Shown: positions 10,868 through 22,174, counted from the first letter of the stretch. The stretch: DNA of 64,000 nucleotides from Tridacna crocea (GCA_943736015.1 OX031069.1:43186728-43250727), one strand, 5' to 3'. The notes: generated by a model from the sequence alone, not told the origin. Numbers and translations are program-made.

Positions 10868-13800
10868 TCAAGTAAATCGGCCAGTTTGTTGAATATACTC
10901 CTGGACTGATACAAATAATTCTGAATTTTCTCGATCTGTTAGGGATGGTTTGCCAAAAAGAAGATCATCTACATTCAATGGATTAAGGTGCTGAATAGAG
11001 TTAAATAAGTGCAGTCTTTGGATAACAAAAAGATTGCATCTGAAAAAATAGTGTTCGGCGTCTTCAGATTCCACCGAGCACGTGCAAAGCTGACTGTTAC
11101 GAAGATAATTATGAAACAAATCACTATTTAGTCCACTGCATTTATTCCTAATCCGGGCATGCATAACTGATAAGAACCGATTGCCTTCAAGGTAATAGGC
11201 GGGGACAGGGGTTATTGGGAACCTACTTGAAATTAATTTTTTAAAAGTCGAAAACGAATAAACATTCTTCTGGTTTTCATTTAAATTGTTCCAAATATAT
11301 ATTGAAGAAGGGATACAAGATTTTTGAGAAATTGTAGTGCGAGTAGATATGTTTCTTAAATCAGTAATGTTTCTAAGAGCATATTGCGTTGTGTCTGCTA
11401 TAAGTGGCGGAATCAAGTCTGCAATGTATTCGGGAACCATCTGATGGGTTGCTTTATACATAAAAAACATTTTTTGGGTTTCCCGCCTATCTTTCAAAGA
11501 TTGCCATCCACATTCTAAGAACAAGTTTTCTAAGGAAACAGAACGGGTGAGACCAGTTACAATTCTGGCAGCTTCGTTTTGAATTTTTTGTAGAGAATTT
11601 GCACAGGAATCAGAACAACCATCCCAAACAATTGACGCGTATTCTAGTAATGGTGCTACATAAGACAAATAAATTTGGTTTAATGATTTCCTATTCAGTG
11701 TAAATTTCAGCTTTCTCATAATTCCAAGTACTTTAGAAGAAGATTTTAAAATAGTATCAATATGTGCGCTCCATTGACCATTTTGGCTAAAAGTTATCCC
11801 TAAGTGCTTATGATTTTCAACAAAGGTAACATTGGTGTTTTGGAATATTAGCTTAGGTAGTTCGTCAACTTTTTTCAAAGAGAAAAGGATAGCTTCGGTC
11901 TTTTGTGGATTAAACGTTACGAGCCATTGTTTTGCCCATGAAGATATTAGATTGAGGTCATGGTTTATTATACCTTCGATATCACTGATGGATGATGCTG
12001 AATAAAAAAAGGAACTATCATCTGCAAATAGCCTAGTTAAGCTTAGTAAGGAATCAGTAATGTCATTAACGTAAACCAGGAAAAGCAGCGGACCTAGAAC
12101 CGAGCCCTGGGGTACTCCAGCCGTTATCTGTTTTGAAGACGAAGTAGCGGATTGTAAAACAACTTTCTGGCTCCTATTTGAGAGGTAATTTGAAAGCCAT
12201 TTTAAAAGAGTTCCTTCGATACCGTTTTGTCGGAGTTTAAAGAGAAGACCTTTATGCCATACTCGGTCAAAGGCTTTTGAAATGTCACAGAAAACCATGC
12301 ATGAAAATTGTTTGTTATCGAACGATTGGCATATGTGGTGATAGATATCAACAAGCTGGAAAGTTGTGGAGTGCTTTGGCAAGAATCCAGATTGATATTT
12401 ATACAGCAAATTGTTCTCAAGAAAGAAGTTATACATGTGTTTAAAGATGATCCTTTCTAATAATTTTCCGCAACAACTTAATAGAGAAACGGGTCTGTAA
12501 TTAGTAACTGATGATTTATCCCCTTTTTTGTAGATAGGAATTACATTAGCCAGTTTCCATAAGTTAGGGAAAACACCTTCAGATATCGATCGATTAAATA
12601 GTATTGCTAGGGGTTTAGACACTTGGTCTGCTACACTTTTTAACATTCTATGATTGATAGAGTCTGGCCCACTTGCCTTATTTGGGTTAAGGCATCGGAT
12701 GAGGTCTTTTATTTCAGATTCAAAAATAGTGATTTGAGAGAGATTATTATTAGTTATTTTAGTAAAGGGAGGGAGAAAGGCGAATTCTTCATTTACAGTC
12801 GATATAGAGGCGAAAAAATTGTTCAAGCACTCAGCTTTTTCCAGATCGGATATGGATGCTGAAGTCTCACCATTTGGAGACATACTAATTAAAGGTGGAA
12901 TGTTCGATGAGCAATCATTGTTTTTAATGAAGTAGCGGATAAGTCGCCAAAAGCCTTTTTTATCGTTCCTTTGCAGATCACATAGGTTAAGCTCAAGTGA
13001 ATTGAAGAAATTTTGCTTTGCATGTTTCTTCATGTTATTAATTCTGTTTCTGATTGTTTTGTACTTATTTAATAAAGAAAGCTTTCCTGTTTTAAAAGCT
13101 AACTGTTTCAAACGGTCTCTTTTCCTACATAACGTTCGTAGTTCGCCATTAAACCATGGCTTATCGTCGGGGCGAATGGTAACTTTTTGTGAAGGGATAC
13201 AAACATCAATAAATGTAAGAAATTGTTTGGTAAAAAAGTCACATGCTTCGTCTATAGTACCATCGAAAAGAACATCCCAGTCAAAAGATGAAATGTTTAT
13301 ACGTAAAAGATCAAAATTAGCTTTACTGTACTGATAGACTTTTCTCTCATAAATCGGTTTTGGGTCGTATGGGAATGCGAGAGTTATATATGTAGCACTA
13401 TGATCAGTCACCTCAGGTGGATTCGGTATTATCCCAGAATCTAAGTATTGCGTATTAGTAGGAACTAATATAGGGTCTAGTAGAGCGTTCAATCTAGTTG
13501 GTCCAGATATCACATTCTGTAATGAATTAATAATAAGAATATCCTTTAGTTTCCTAAAATTAGGGTTAAGCAAGTCTTCATTTAAATCACCTAGAATAAC
13601 AATGTTATGAGTTATTTCATATGCCTTTTCAATATTTTTGTTAAAGTTTACGAAGAAAAGGGAATCGGAAGTTTTTGGACTGTAAAAGGTGCCAATCAAA
13701 AGTTTACTTCGTTTAAATGAAATGGATAGCCAAATACTTTCTTCACAAAACGTTTCTAACTCAAAAACTCGTTGATGTAATAAACTATTAGATAAGTACA

Positions 13801-14266
13801 CAGAGATGCCTCCACCATGATTTGTTCTATCCTTTCTGTATAGTTTATCAAGTGAATTGGACAAATGCAAAAATTCATCAGGGACAGTCATATCCAAATG
13901 CGTTTCGGTAAAACATAATATATCATAATCTAAATAGCTGTCCCTGATGTATTCCAGCTTCTGTCTTAAACTCCTGATATTGCAATGTAATATAGATAAA
14001 CTTGTATAGTTTAGATTACTAACTGGCCCGGGATTTCGTTCAATGTCCCCATATTTCAGTAACAATAACGACATTAGCAGATAGAAAAATACGTTACTAA
14101 AGCCGTCTATTAGTATACTGATACAACCCAGGAGTATCTTCAACAGTGACAACATAAATGAAAAGTGACCAATACTAATTTTCACTTTAGTAGTTTTCTT
14201 ATACGAAAAGCACCGACAGTTGAAAACACCAATAGAGAATCTCCACAGTATTAAATCATTACCCAT
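10868..14266 (-). CDS. Non-LTR retrotransposon ORF: endonuclease plus reverse transcriptase, with 2A-like motif
   Basis: An intact 1132-codon ORF of the CR1/Jockey-type superfamily, which copies itself by target-primed reverse transcription. In order: a hydrophobic N-terminus with KYGDIERNPGP at residues 71-81, a perfect 2A consensus (D-x-E-x-N-P-G-P); an AP-like endonuclease with LHCNIRSL near 93, TETHLD 120-125, GDLNED 226-231 and TDHSAT 287-292; and a reverse transcriptase with RPVSLL near 591, DISKAFD 661-667, GVPQGS 717-722 and the FADD active site 747-750. A C-terminal C-x-C-x(8)-H-x(4)-C motif (CTCSVESEDAEHYFFRC) is a likely nucleic-acid-binding knuckle. All expected catalytic motifs are present without a stop, so it is probably young. 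No convincing ORF1 is seen upstream. Clade assignment is from motif style only. Confidence 0.92.
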   Translation of the reverse strand: MGNDLILWRFSIGVFNCRCFSYKKTTKVKISIGHFSFMLSLLKILLGCISILIDGFSNVFFYLLMSLLLLKYGDIERNPGPVSNLNYTSLSILHCNIRSLRQKLEYIRDSYLDYDILCFTETHLDMTVPDEFLHLSNSLDKLYRKDRTNHGGGISVYLSNSLLHQRVFELETFCEESIWLSISFKRSKLLIGTFYSPKTSDSLFFVNFNKNIEKAYEITHNIVILGDLNEDLLNPNFRKLKDILIINSLQNVISGPTRLNALLDPILVPTNTQYLDSGIIPNPPEVTDHSATYITLAFPYDPKPIYERKVYQYSKANFDLLRINISSFDWDVLFDGTIDEACDFFTKQFLTFIDVCIPSQKVTIRPDDKPWFNGELRTLCRKRDRLKQLAFKTGKLSLLNKYKTIRNRINNMKKHAKQNFFNSLELNLCDLQRNDKKGFWRLIRYFIKNNDCSSNIPPLISMSPNGETSASISDLEKAECLNNFFASISTVNEEFAFLPPFTKITNNNLSQITIFESEIKDLIRCLNPNKASGPDSINHRMLKSVADQVSKPLAILFNRSISEGVFPNLWKLANVIPIYKKGDKSSVTNYRPVSLLSCCGKLLERIIFKHMYNFFLENNLLYKYQSGFLPKHSTTFQLVDIYHHICQSFDNKQFSCMVFCDISKAFDRVWHKGLLFKLRQNGIEGTLLKWLSNYLSNRSQKVVLQSATSSSKQITAGVPQGSVLGPLLFLVYVNDITDSLLSLTRLFADDSSFFYSASSISDIEGIINHDLNLISSWAKQWLVTFNPQKTEAILFSLKKVDELPKLIFQNTNVTFVENHKHLGITFSQNGQWSAHIDTILKSSSKVLGIMRKLKFTLNRKSLNQIYLSYVAPLLEYASIVWDGCSDSCANSLQKIQNEAARIVTGLTRSVSLENLFLECGWQSLKDRRETQKMFFMYKATHQMVPEYIADLIPPLIADTTQYALRNITDLRNISTRTTISQKSCIPSSIYIWNNLNENQKNVYSFSTFKKLISSRFPITPVPAYYLEGNRFLSVMHARIRNKCSGLNSDLFHNYLRNSQLCTCSVESEDAEHYFFRCNLFVIQRLHLFNSIQHLNPLNVDDLLFGKPSLTDRENSELFVSVQEYIQQTGRFT
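14024..14047 (-). other. 2A-like ribosome-skipping motif in the retrotransposon ORF
   Basis: Codons for D-I-E-R-N-P-G-P (residues 74-81 of the ORF). In proven 2A sequences the ribosome fails to form the bond between the final G and P, which releases the upstream peptide and resumes translation at P. Here this would release an 80-residue hydrophobic leader and start the endonuclease/RT protein at proline 81, ten residues before the endonuclease fold. 2A-like motifs are known from other non-LTR retrotransposons. Activity is inferred from the consensus only. Confidence 0.75.
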
Positions 14267-14830
14267 TAGACAACAACATAAACAAAAATAAATAACTTAT
14301 TGAGATTCCCATTGGTTCAATGACTTGATATCGGATTACATACTTGTCACTCTGAGTATAGATAGTCTGGGGAAGAAGAAGAAGACGAAGATGAAGAAGA
14401 AGGATATTTGAGGTATAACAATTATGGGAATATGTACATGTATAACAGTTTACAAAATATTCAGTCAGAATAGCTTGTTGAGGAACACTGTAGTCATAAT
14501 AGGAAAATGGATCAAGTAAATGAAGATTGAAGAAAATGATATTTACAAATGCATATCTCATAACTAATGATGATGATGAAGAAGGAATCATCAGTTTGGG
14601 CACATTTCTTAGTCGAGGTGATAGGGTGAGTTATACAGAGATGAAATAAAGTCGATTAGTCTAAATTTGGTTTATGGTGAATAGTAAAGAGTAAATACGG
14701 TCAAGAGGCAGGCAATAGTATTAAGCCGAAGTTAAGTTTTGACATGTACTTAAAGACATACCATTAACATCGATGACGGTTATATCCTGCTAGAAACATT
14801 ATTTCTTTAGATTAAACCAATAACAAGAAT

Positions 14831-14833
14831 GAA

Positions 14834-14871
<38 letters not shown>
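14831..14871 (+). repeat. CAGA microsatellite
   Basis: About ten perfect CAGA units, at the likely 5' boundary of the non-LTR element. Confidence 0.9.
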
Positions 14872-14872
<1 letters not shown>

Positions 14873-15739
14873 AAGAGGGGAAAAGACAGGGAAAGAAAAC
14901 ATACAAGAATCAGGTCAGATAAATACGGGCATTAGATCAGATAAGAGGCCAGAACATATATGACAATAGCAAATATATCTTATGTAGACTATAGATAATA
15001 CATTAAAAAAAAAATAGACAAGTTCGGTAAAGCCTCGCCAGTTTTGAGGTCAGCATTTCGTAGCCGTAGGGCAGTCCTCAGGCGCCCACTGGCTCGAACA
15101 GTATAAAAGGTAAATAATGACAAACGAGAAAAGTGAATGACAAAATTAAGACTCTTCGTAATGCAATTATCCAAATTTTAACTTCAGTAAGTAATAGAAA
15201 AAACGACTTAAAACAGAAAACAGAGAGGGAAAAGGCGAAACTGCTCGTAATGCGTAATTCCTCCTTTCCCCACAATGTTTTCTAAGAACAAAAACAAAAG
15301 AGATACTTGGTTCGTATCGCTCGTACTACGGAATTCACTTCAGATTAGTAACGGCCCCTTTTACGATTAACTAACGAGGCGCCACCGTATTTATACATTT
15401 ACATACATGTATCTGGTACAAACTATTAGTCCAGGTACAAAACATATAAAGCATAAGTCCATAATAGGGATAATTGAAAATATTGTAACTGGAGTAAGTA
15501 AAAAAAAAAACCCTGGTGGAAAAAGAGGGGGAAAAAAAAAAAACCTGGTTACCAGCATTTCTTCCCCTCCCGCACCGATACCCTGAAAGACCTCTTACCA
15601 GTGGGCGTCAAGTGTTTGGTAAAAGGTTAGGTGAAATTGTATGCATATAACATCAGAGCAAGTAAATTCTTGAAGAATTGGTCCCTGCAAACGCCATTAC
15701 AGAAACATTAGCCTAACCCCTACAACACACTCACACACA

Positions 15740-15946
15740 AAAGTTTAGACTGGTCCAAATTGAAAACATCCTCGGACGACAATTTCAATGTGGCTAGTAT
15801 GGTAAAATTCTCATTGATAAGGTCGAAACAATGTGGAAAAAGAAGAAAACGCCGGTAACGGCATTTTCACCTTTTCCCACAGTGCCTTCAAAAGGCTTCC
15901 CTCCCAGGAGCGCTAAGAGTCGTCATTGTGTGGTAGGGGGTTAAAT
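15740..15946 (+). repeat. TTAA MITE (family 1), copy with degraded left end
   Basis: Contains GACTGGTCCAAATTGAAAAC, a hairpin core at about 15832-15895 and TGTGGTAGGGGGTTAA at the right. Other degraded copies of this family lie at about 2995-3180, 3246-3345, 5690-5830, 6740-6960, 8706-8860, 9480-9655, 15195-15290, 15470-15640, 16736-16905, 26030-26194, 26490-26740, 26870-27030, 31430-31680, 32600-32815, 34412-34570, 35300-35460, 42900-43080, 45010-45270, 54990-55080 and 59790-59945. Confidence 0.75.
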
Positions 15947-16234
15947 ATTGCTTATTTCTTTTTCCTTATTGGATGCAGCAGTTGGCCACCTGAAATGTAT
16001 AGCCAGTTTGCTTGGTTATAGAAATTTTCATACAAAAACAAATATGATAGCAAATTTTAAAATTGATGGTCCCTAACCAATAACTCTTTTGATAATTTGG
16101 CAGCGTGATTTATCAAAAAGTTAAATAAAGGACTACCAGTGGAGAGAATGTCACTGATTTTAGATCTTCGTTGCTTGAAATGATCAACGGCTACCTCTTC
16201 ACCAGTGATCCATTAGTATATATTCACTAGGGAA

Positions 16235-16263
16235 AAAAACAACAACAACAACAACAACAAAAG
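16235..16263 (+). repeat. AAC microsatellite
   Basis: About eight AAC units followed by A-rich sequence. Confidence 0.8.
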
Positions 16264-17221
16264 AAAAAACCGTGGTTTACCAAGTCAGCTTAAATAGTGC
16301 TTTGAAAACATTGTTGTTTAAGTAAAGACTTGATAATTACCAGTATTGGTAAGCAATTACATTGAAAATGAAAAAAAAAACAAAAAACAGAAAAACACTG
16401 TAATAAGACTTGCCATTGTTCGCATCCAACTCTTCCTTGACCTAGAAATAAAAGACAAACAAACAAAAGTAAAGACTGCACATATCGTGCCGTCTAATCT
16501 GTGACCGACAATGTTCACTATGTCCATTATTAACTCAACATTTAAAAGTACAGTTTGTTTGTCTGAACAAATAACGCGTAAGTCTAAATCGTTGTTAACT
16601 TCCAGAAAACTCAAACCCGTCCGTTTCACTTCTTAAGGAATGACGCTATTAGCTTACAGCATACCAGTTTAATCTTGTGAAGGAAAACAAAAAAAAAAAC
16701 ACCAACCCGGACTTATTACCCACAAAATTTTTTTTTAACCCTTTACCACCTCACAACAAATTGGTTTTTTTTGGACTGGTTAGAAAACATTGTGGAAATA
16801 GCAGAAAACACTGATATCCAGCATTTTCTCCCCCTTGCTACAATGCTTCAAAAGCCTTCTATTTAGACAACGTTAAAAGTCGTAATTGTGTGGTAAAGGG
16901 TTATGCAACAATTTAAATCGACATATACACACGGAATGTTCAACAATAGTAGTCACATGATCAATAAATTGCGAGAATAACGTGCACCAAAATTTGGCCG
17001 CGAATTTGTTGACCAATCAAATTACACTATACTTGAGGGTTCCCACGTTACGTCACGGGGTGTTTCTTACATCAAGAGAGATTACAAGCTGCTTGCCGAT
17101 GGCAGATAAATGTAATAGCAGCTGCTGCTGTTTACGATCAGGTGCTGGGCGAGGCCGCAGGGTGAAGACTGTGTGGGTCAAAACGTGTCATCCTCGGACA
17201 ATGTGACACGCCTCTGTAGCT

Positions 17222-17480
17222 AGCCAGACGGCGGCAGAAAGTCCGAAAGATATCCGTCCGATCGCCGATGACCGTCCGGTCGGCGCCCGATGACAGTCCG
17301 GTTGCCGCCCGGTGCCTTTCTGAACTGAGAACTGCACGCACGGCATTTCCAAAGAAACTGCCGTCCGATGCCCGTTTGATTTGTGACTGCTTGAGCAAAA
17401 TGTCTTAAAATCGTACGGCGCCCGGACGATGTCTCAAATTTTTGAATCGGCGAAGTTGGAAGAAATCGTCCGGCGCCCGT
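17222..17480. repeat. GC-rich degenerate repeat, second locus
   Basis: GTCCGATCGCCGATGACCGT, GGTCGGCGCCCGATGACAG, ACGGCGCCCGGACGATG and TCGTCCGGCGCCCGTTTTAT use the same motif vocabulary as 10001-10440. Confidence 0.6.
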
Positions 17481-18205
17481 TTTATTTGTGACCTAGGCAT
17501 TAATAAAGACAGATTTATACAGATATAATATTTCAGCACATTTTTAACCGACCAGAAATTCCAATTCCATCTTGAAATTATTTGTTGATACTTTTGCTAG
17601 TTTTCAGAAAAGGGAGGTAATTATCATATCACCTTATAATGAGAATATAGTGGTTTCAGATTTATAAATGATACTTTTTGGATGGACAGAAGGGAAAAAG
17701 TGGCTCGGTGAAAGTAGTACAATAATACTCATTTTTATTCTTAGCAGATTTTGTAGGATAGTTTTATAGCTGTTTTCTATTACGGGTCACTGCGTTAATC
17801 TTCAGGCAGATTGGTCCTTGGACATACCGAAAATAGACCTATAGCGAAAGGTTTCGATCCAGGTCAGACTGCGCAGGCTGACCTGAATCGAAACTTTTCG
17901 CAAATGCATTAAGCCACTCTTTTTACAGAACACGGTTCATTTATGTTAATTGTATAATTAGTTCACGTTAACCTCAGACGCTAATTCTGGTGCTAAGACC
18001 CAATTCTTTCTCTGTGAATTCAGACAAGGAACTCCCTAGGTATTATCGCTCCTATTAAAAGGTTGTCTAAACGTTGCTGACAAATTGAAGATGTTTGTAA
18101 ATATTGATAGGGCTGGGAAAATAAGATTAGATAGCATATAACACTGTGCGTACATTTCAGCTGTTAAACGGTTTACAGGGATTAAAACAAGATAAGCGAT
18201 ATTTA

Positions 18206-18598
18206 TTTAATCCATCCGCCCATCCATTCTACTATCCTCCAGCCTATTCATAGCTCAAGACATCTATGCGTCCATCCATCTATCCATCTACCTATTTGTC
18301 CGTCCGTCTGTTCTTCTTTTCTTCCTTCCACCCAACCACCCACCCTTTCAATCTTTTACCAATCAATCCATCCAACCACCAACCCTTCCTTCTATCCATC
18401 AAACCACCGACGCTTCTTTCCATCCATCCCTCCATCCATCCATCCATCCCCCTCCATCCATCCCCCTCCATCCATCCCTCCATCCCTCCATCCCTCCCTC
18501 CCTCCATCCATCCATCCCCCTCCATCCATCCCTCCATCCATCCATCCATCCCCCTCCATCCATCCCTCCATCCCTCCATCCATCCATCCATCCATCAT
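18206..18598 (+). repeat. TCCA-rich microsatellite
   Basis: TCCATCCATCCC-type repeats of increasing regularity. Long open frames on both strands come from the repeat, not from a gene. Confidence 0.9.
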
Positions 18599-19010
18599 TA
18601 TTTTCCTTCCTTCACTTCATTTTCTCAACATCTTTCAACATTCACCGTGGAGAGAGATACAAATTCCGTTGCAGTAACCATCATCAATCCGTCATTATAA
18701 CTTGGTCAAGGCTGAACTCGAACTCGATCGTGATATTCGGATTTAAAAGCCTTAAAAGTACATTACCTATTAACCCGTAAGCTACTAACTAACTGCAACC
18801 CATTCGCCTTTTGCGGACTGAATAGATGATGATCAGACTGCACAGCACGTGCGGTCTGATCTTTAGTCCACACCGTCCGTTAAGGACATTTTCTGCCCCC
18901 TCCAAAAATATTACTGAAAAAAGGAAGATTTAGGTCTTTATTTTCGCCTGAAAAGTTTCATTTCAGGTGTTAAGCAGGACAAGGTTTCAACTTCTAGACT
19001 TTGTATATAT

Positions 19011-19405
19011 GACCTGTCACGCGAAAAGGGACCATCTGGGAATTCCGTACATCAGTTAGATGAAAGAAGGCCAAAGATGAGTGCAGGTCAATTTAAGTTG
19101 ACAGTTCAAAAATGATTACAATTAGATCTATAGCAAGGTAGAATGACCACTTTTCGTACAGAAAATATCATACAAGCGAAAAGTGCCAACTCTGAACTGC
19201 CTGCGCAATTCGCGCAGTCTGACCAGTGTTGGCACTTTTCGCTGTTCCTTTTTTGCAAATGATTGTATATTAAGGTAGAATGGCCACTTTTCATACAGAA
19301 AATGTCATACAAGTGAAAAGTGTCAACCATGGTAAGCTTGCGCAATTCGCGCACTCTGATCAGGGTTGACACTTTTCGCAGTTCCTGTTTTGCGTGACAG
19401 GTTAC
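19011..19405. repeat. Family D MITE with duplicated core
   Basis: The segment with GAATGACCACTTTTCGTACA and its hairpin (CTGCGCAATTCGCGCAG) occurs twice, at about 19130-19245 and 19260-19382, between one pair of ends. It is abutted by family E copy E1. Confidence 0.75.
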
Positions 19406-19407
19406 AT

Positions 19408-19890
19408 TATTAGTTGTACGGTCAGGTGGCAGGGGACTTGGAAACTTGTTCACGGCTGTGGTGAATCATGTCGCCCCCTCGCCTTCGGCTCGGGGCGACA
19501 TGATTAACCACAGCCGTGAACAAATTTTCAAGTCCCCTGCCCCCTGACCGTACAACGAATTTATTATACTGCAAAGTTTTACCCTTTCAAAGCGCGTTAA
19601 GCGAAAATTTCCTGATTTATAATTTTACGAATCGAGTATGCTAACGACATAGAAATTCCCTTCTGGGTTCCCCAATTCAAAGAAAACTGACGTCACTAGA
19701 ACCTGACGTCACTAAAACGTGTAGTTTGGTGATTGATCGACGCCGCCATTTTGGATGTTGTGTTGCACGTGTAGTGATGTTTACGGGGCACTCAAAAGGG
19801 AAACTGGTTTTACATGGTTTTTGCCAGGGAACATGATATATGTTCCCGGCATGTCAATCAGATCACGAGAAATTTCTTTGCAGTATAATA
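19408..19890 (+). repeat. Family E fold-back repeat with promoter-like motifs, copy E1
   Basis: Begins TATTAGTTGTACGGTCAGG and ends CTTTGCAGTATAATA. The first 150 bases are a long hairpin (GGCAGGGGACTTGGAAACTT against its complement). The rest is not palindromic and carries two perfect TGACGTCA sites, GCCGCCATTTTGGATG (YY1-like), CACGTG, and the short dyad GGGAACATGATATATGTTCC. Confidence 0.8.
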
Positions 19891-20384
19891 AGGGTGGCTT
19901 GGATGTATACCCGTGATGCGTTATACCAATTTAAGTCATCACATAATTATGGTTCCAGAAAATCTGTTTTGTCTAACGACTGATTGAACCAGTAGGTAGA
20001 CCTATCCTATGACATGCACAAAATACTTTTTTAACTGCAGCATTAAACCTCTTTTCCACAGAGCATGTCTTAAATTTAGATGTCACCGTCAGTTATTATC
20101 ATCGTTAGAAAATGTATAGGATTCGCAAACACGCAAAAAGTAATTTCCTATTTTCCAGCTGCGAGGGATTGGGGTCGTCATCGTATCATTTTGTGTTGAC
20201 CTTTTTTTCTGCTGTTTGCGTGACCATGGGTGTATTTTGCGGGGAGTGCTGATCAAGATCAGCCAGCATGAAAGTGCAGTCTGATGATTGGGAGCGTTCA
20301 TCACTCTTCTGTCAATGGTGCAAGTTGTATAACCACCATTAATACCTCACGAAGCAAAACATTTGTAAACATGTACTTGGGGTA

Positions 20385-20800
20385 TTATCTCCCGCTAGAT
20401 GGCATTCTATAAACACTCATCTATCTAATTTGGGCATCCTCGGTACAGAAACGGACTACTTTTCTTCGCGACAACCGTTCGTTGTCTGCTCATGTCATAT
20501 TCTTCGAAGATTCGACTTACCTTATATGACGCATCACTCTCTCCGATATCGGGGAGACTGTAATAATACGCGCTATAAAGTAGCAATGGAGAAAATGGCT
20601 TTTATCAATGAATTTGAGGAGAAATTAGGCCTGTTTAAGCTCCAGATTTCTCTAAACTGCTGATCATAGCTGAGTGAATCGCATCAGGTAACCCTTTATT
20701 GAGTAAATGGTTGTCGTGTAGAAATGTGGTCCGTCTAGTGTACCCAGGATGCCCAAATTAGATAGATGAGTACTTGTAAAATGCCATAGCGGGAGATAAT
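20385..20800 (+). repeat. Family I MITE, plus inverted partial copy to 20945
   Basis: TIRs: CCCGCTAGATGGCATTCTAT / AAATGCCATAGCGGGAG and CATCTATCTAATTTGGGCAT with its complement. Bases 20800-20945 repeat its interior in inverse order. Other copies: 2165-2540 (same strand) and 35825-36195 (inverted). Confidence 0.75.
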
Positions 20801-21037
20801 GACAACCGTTACATTTGATTTCAAACTAAAATAAACATTTAATTAATAAAACGCTATCTGGTGTGATTTAATTAGCTATGATCAGCAGTTTAGAGAAATC
20901 TGAAGCTAAAACAGGCCTGGTTTCTCCTCAAACGTGTTCTACATCTGTTTGACAGTTAACTATACTAATTCAGCCTGATGAATGCTACACTTTTTTATTA
21001 TTTGACTAACGTTTTTTCGAGGGGAAAAAACATTACT

Positions 21038-21600
21038 GATTTGAAACCGAACTTAAAGGTGGCCCTTCAGATTTTGGGACGAAAATTTTACAAAAGTGCA
21101 AAAAAAACTCATCCTTATACTCCCATAGCCTTTTAATTTGCGTTCATAAAACCCCAGTAGTCGAAAGCCATCCGATAACAATAGAAATTAGAGATTTATT
21201 ACGGCCCAGGTTGACACCAACGGGAGACACGTTCTGTTTATAGATTATCAATTCTCTTATTTAAATACTGGAAAACACAGACGAAGTTTCAAACATCCGT
21301 CCCAAGAAGACATTATGGAAAATAATTATTACATGTTTGTTATGTAATGGAATTTAAGCGTTATTAGTCACGTGCAAGTCATTTGACATTCCCAAAATGC
21401 TTTATTGATTTTTGGCGCGAAATCTAAAAATACCTTAAGAGGCTACGTAGCCTTTTAGGGAAACACCATAAAAAAAAAAAAAGTAACTTTATGGGTCTTA
21501 ATTTTTGATGATTTGTATTATTTTTTCATATAAATTTCAGTGACTCATATAGTTTTTAATTTGGTGAGCTGTAAAAATTCTAAATACCCACCTTTAACCA
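21038..21600. other. Possible long MITE; no gene seen
   Basis: Bounded by TTAAAGGTGGCCCTTCAG and AAATACCCACCTTTAA, which may be short inverted ends. Similar AAATTCTAAATACCNACCTT ends occur at about 37405 and 63915. Interior is AT-rich with stops in all frames. Confidence 0.35.
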
Positions 21601-21945
21601 CAAATACGAATGAACAAAAAAAATAATTCTCCAATGAACGCCCCATAATGCATTGTCTTGCTGTTGTGAGTTCATATCCGGTCAGGCCAAACTAAGCTTC
21701 ACATCCATGTACACAAAGGTCGTAGTATACAATGGGAAAACGTCTGTTTTTGAGGGATAAGCTAGCGGAAATTACTTCCAAAGAAGCGTATATGTAATTT
21801 CCAAGATGGGGGAATCCAAAGCGGGTCACTATTAGTGCTTTGAACTTTGTGCTGGTACGAATCGAAAACACGATTAAAAAAAAAAAACCCGCAATAAACA
21901 AGGTAAAATAACACCCAAACCCTCCAAACAGTTACGCTTATTTGC

Positions 21946-22174
21946 TTAACCCTTTCCCAAACGGCAAATTTTGTACCAGACCAAATTGAAAGCATTTTGC
22001 AGATTTCAAATTAACAGTTGCTAAAAAGATGATTTTTCTACATGATAGGGTAGAAAACATTGTGGGAAAATGAGAAAATGCTTGTTACCAGCATTTTCTC
22101 CTTTTCCCACAATGTTTTCAAAAGGCTTCTATTCCTGACCCGTAAAAACCAGAGATTGTTTGGGAAGGGGTTAA
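21946..22174 (+). repeat. TTAA MITE (family 1), full-length copy
   Basis: TTAACCCTTTCCCAAACGGC to GGGAAGGGGTTAA, 229 bp, with the hairpin core at about 22052-22125. Confidence 0.85.

Larger units (their letters stand above)
10720..14830 (-). mobile_element. Near-full-length non-LTR retrotransposon (CR1/Jockey-type)
   Basis: Probable extent of the element carrying the ORF at 10868-14266. On its coding strand the 3' side, about 70 bases past the stop, runs into a CTGT-rich simple repeat (10725-10800 on the + strand reads CAGA repeats). This is what many CR1-like elements have as a tail. On the other side the 5' leader (about 14270-14830) ends at another CAGA array (14831-14871). An open frame at 14259-14603 overlaps the main ORF start by eight bases (ATGGGTAA), but its composition is low-complexity and it resembles no ORF1, so I do not call it a gene. 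The exact 5' end is uncertain and no target duplication was found. Confidence 0.6.

Noticed and set aside
14259-14603. Possible ORF1 overlapping the retrotransposon ORF by eight bases
   Set aside because: The arrangement is suggestive, but the peptide is low-complexity, rich in Ser/Leu/Tyr, and shows no zinc knuckle, coiled coil or RNA-binding motif.
18266-18700. Long open frames on both strands at the TCCA repeat
   Set aside because: They consist of S-I-H-P or W-M-D-G repeats produced by the microsatellite; no codon or domain evidence.
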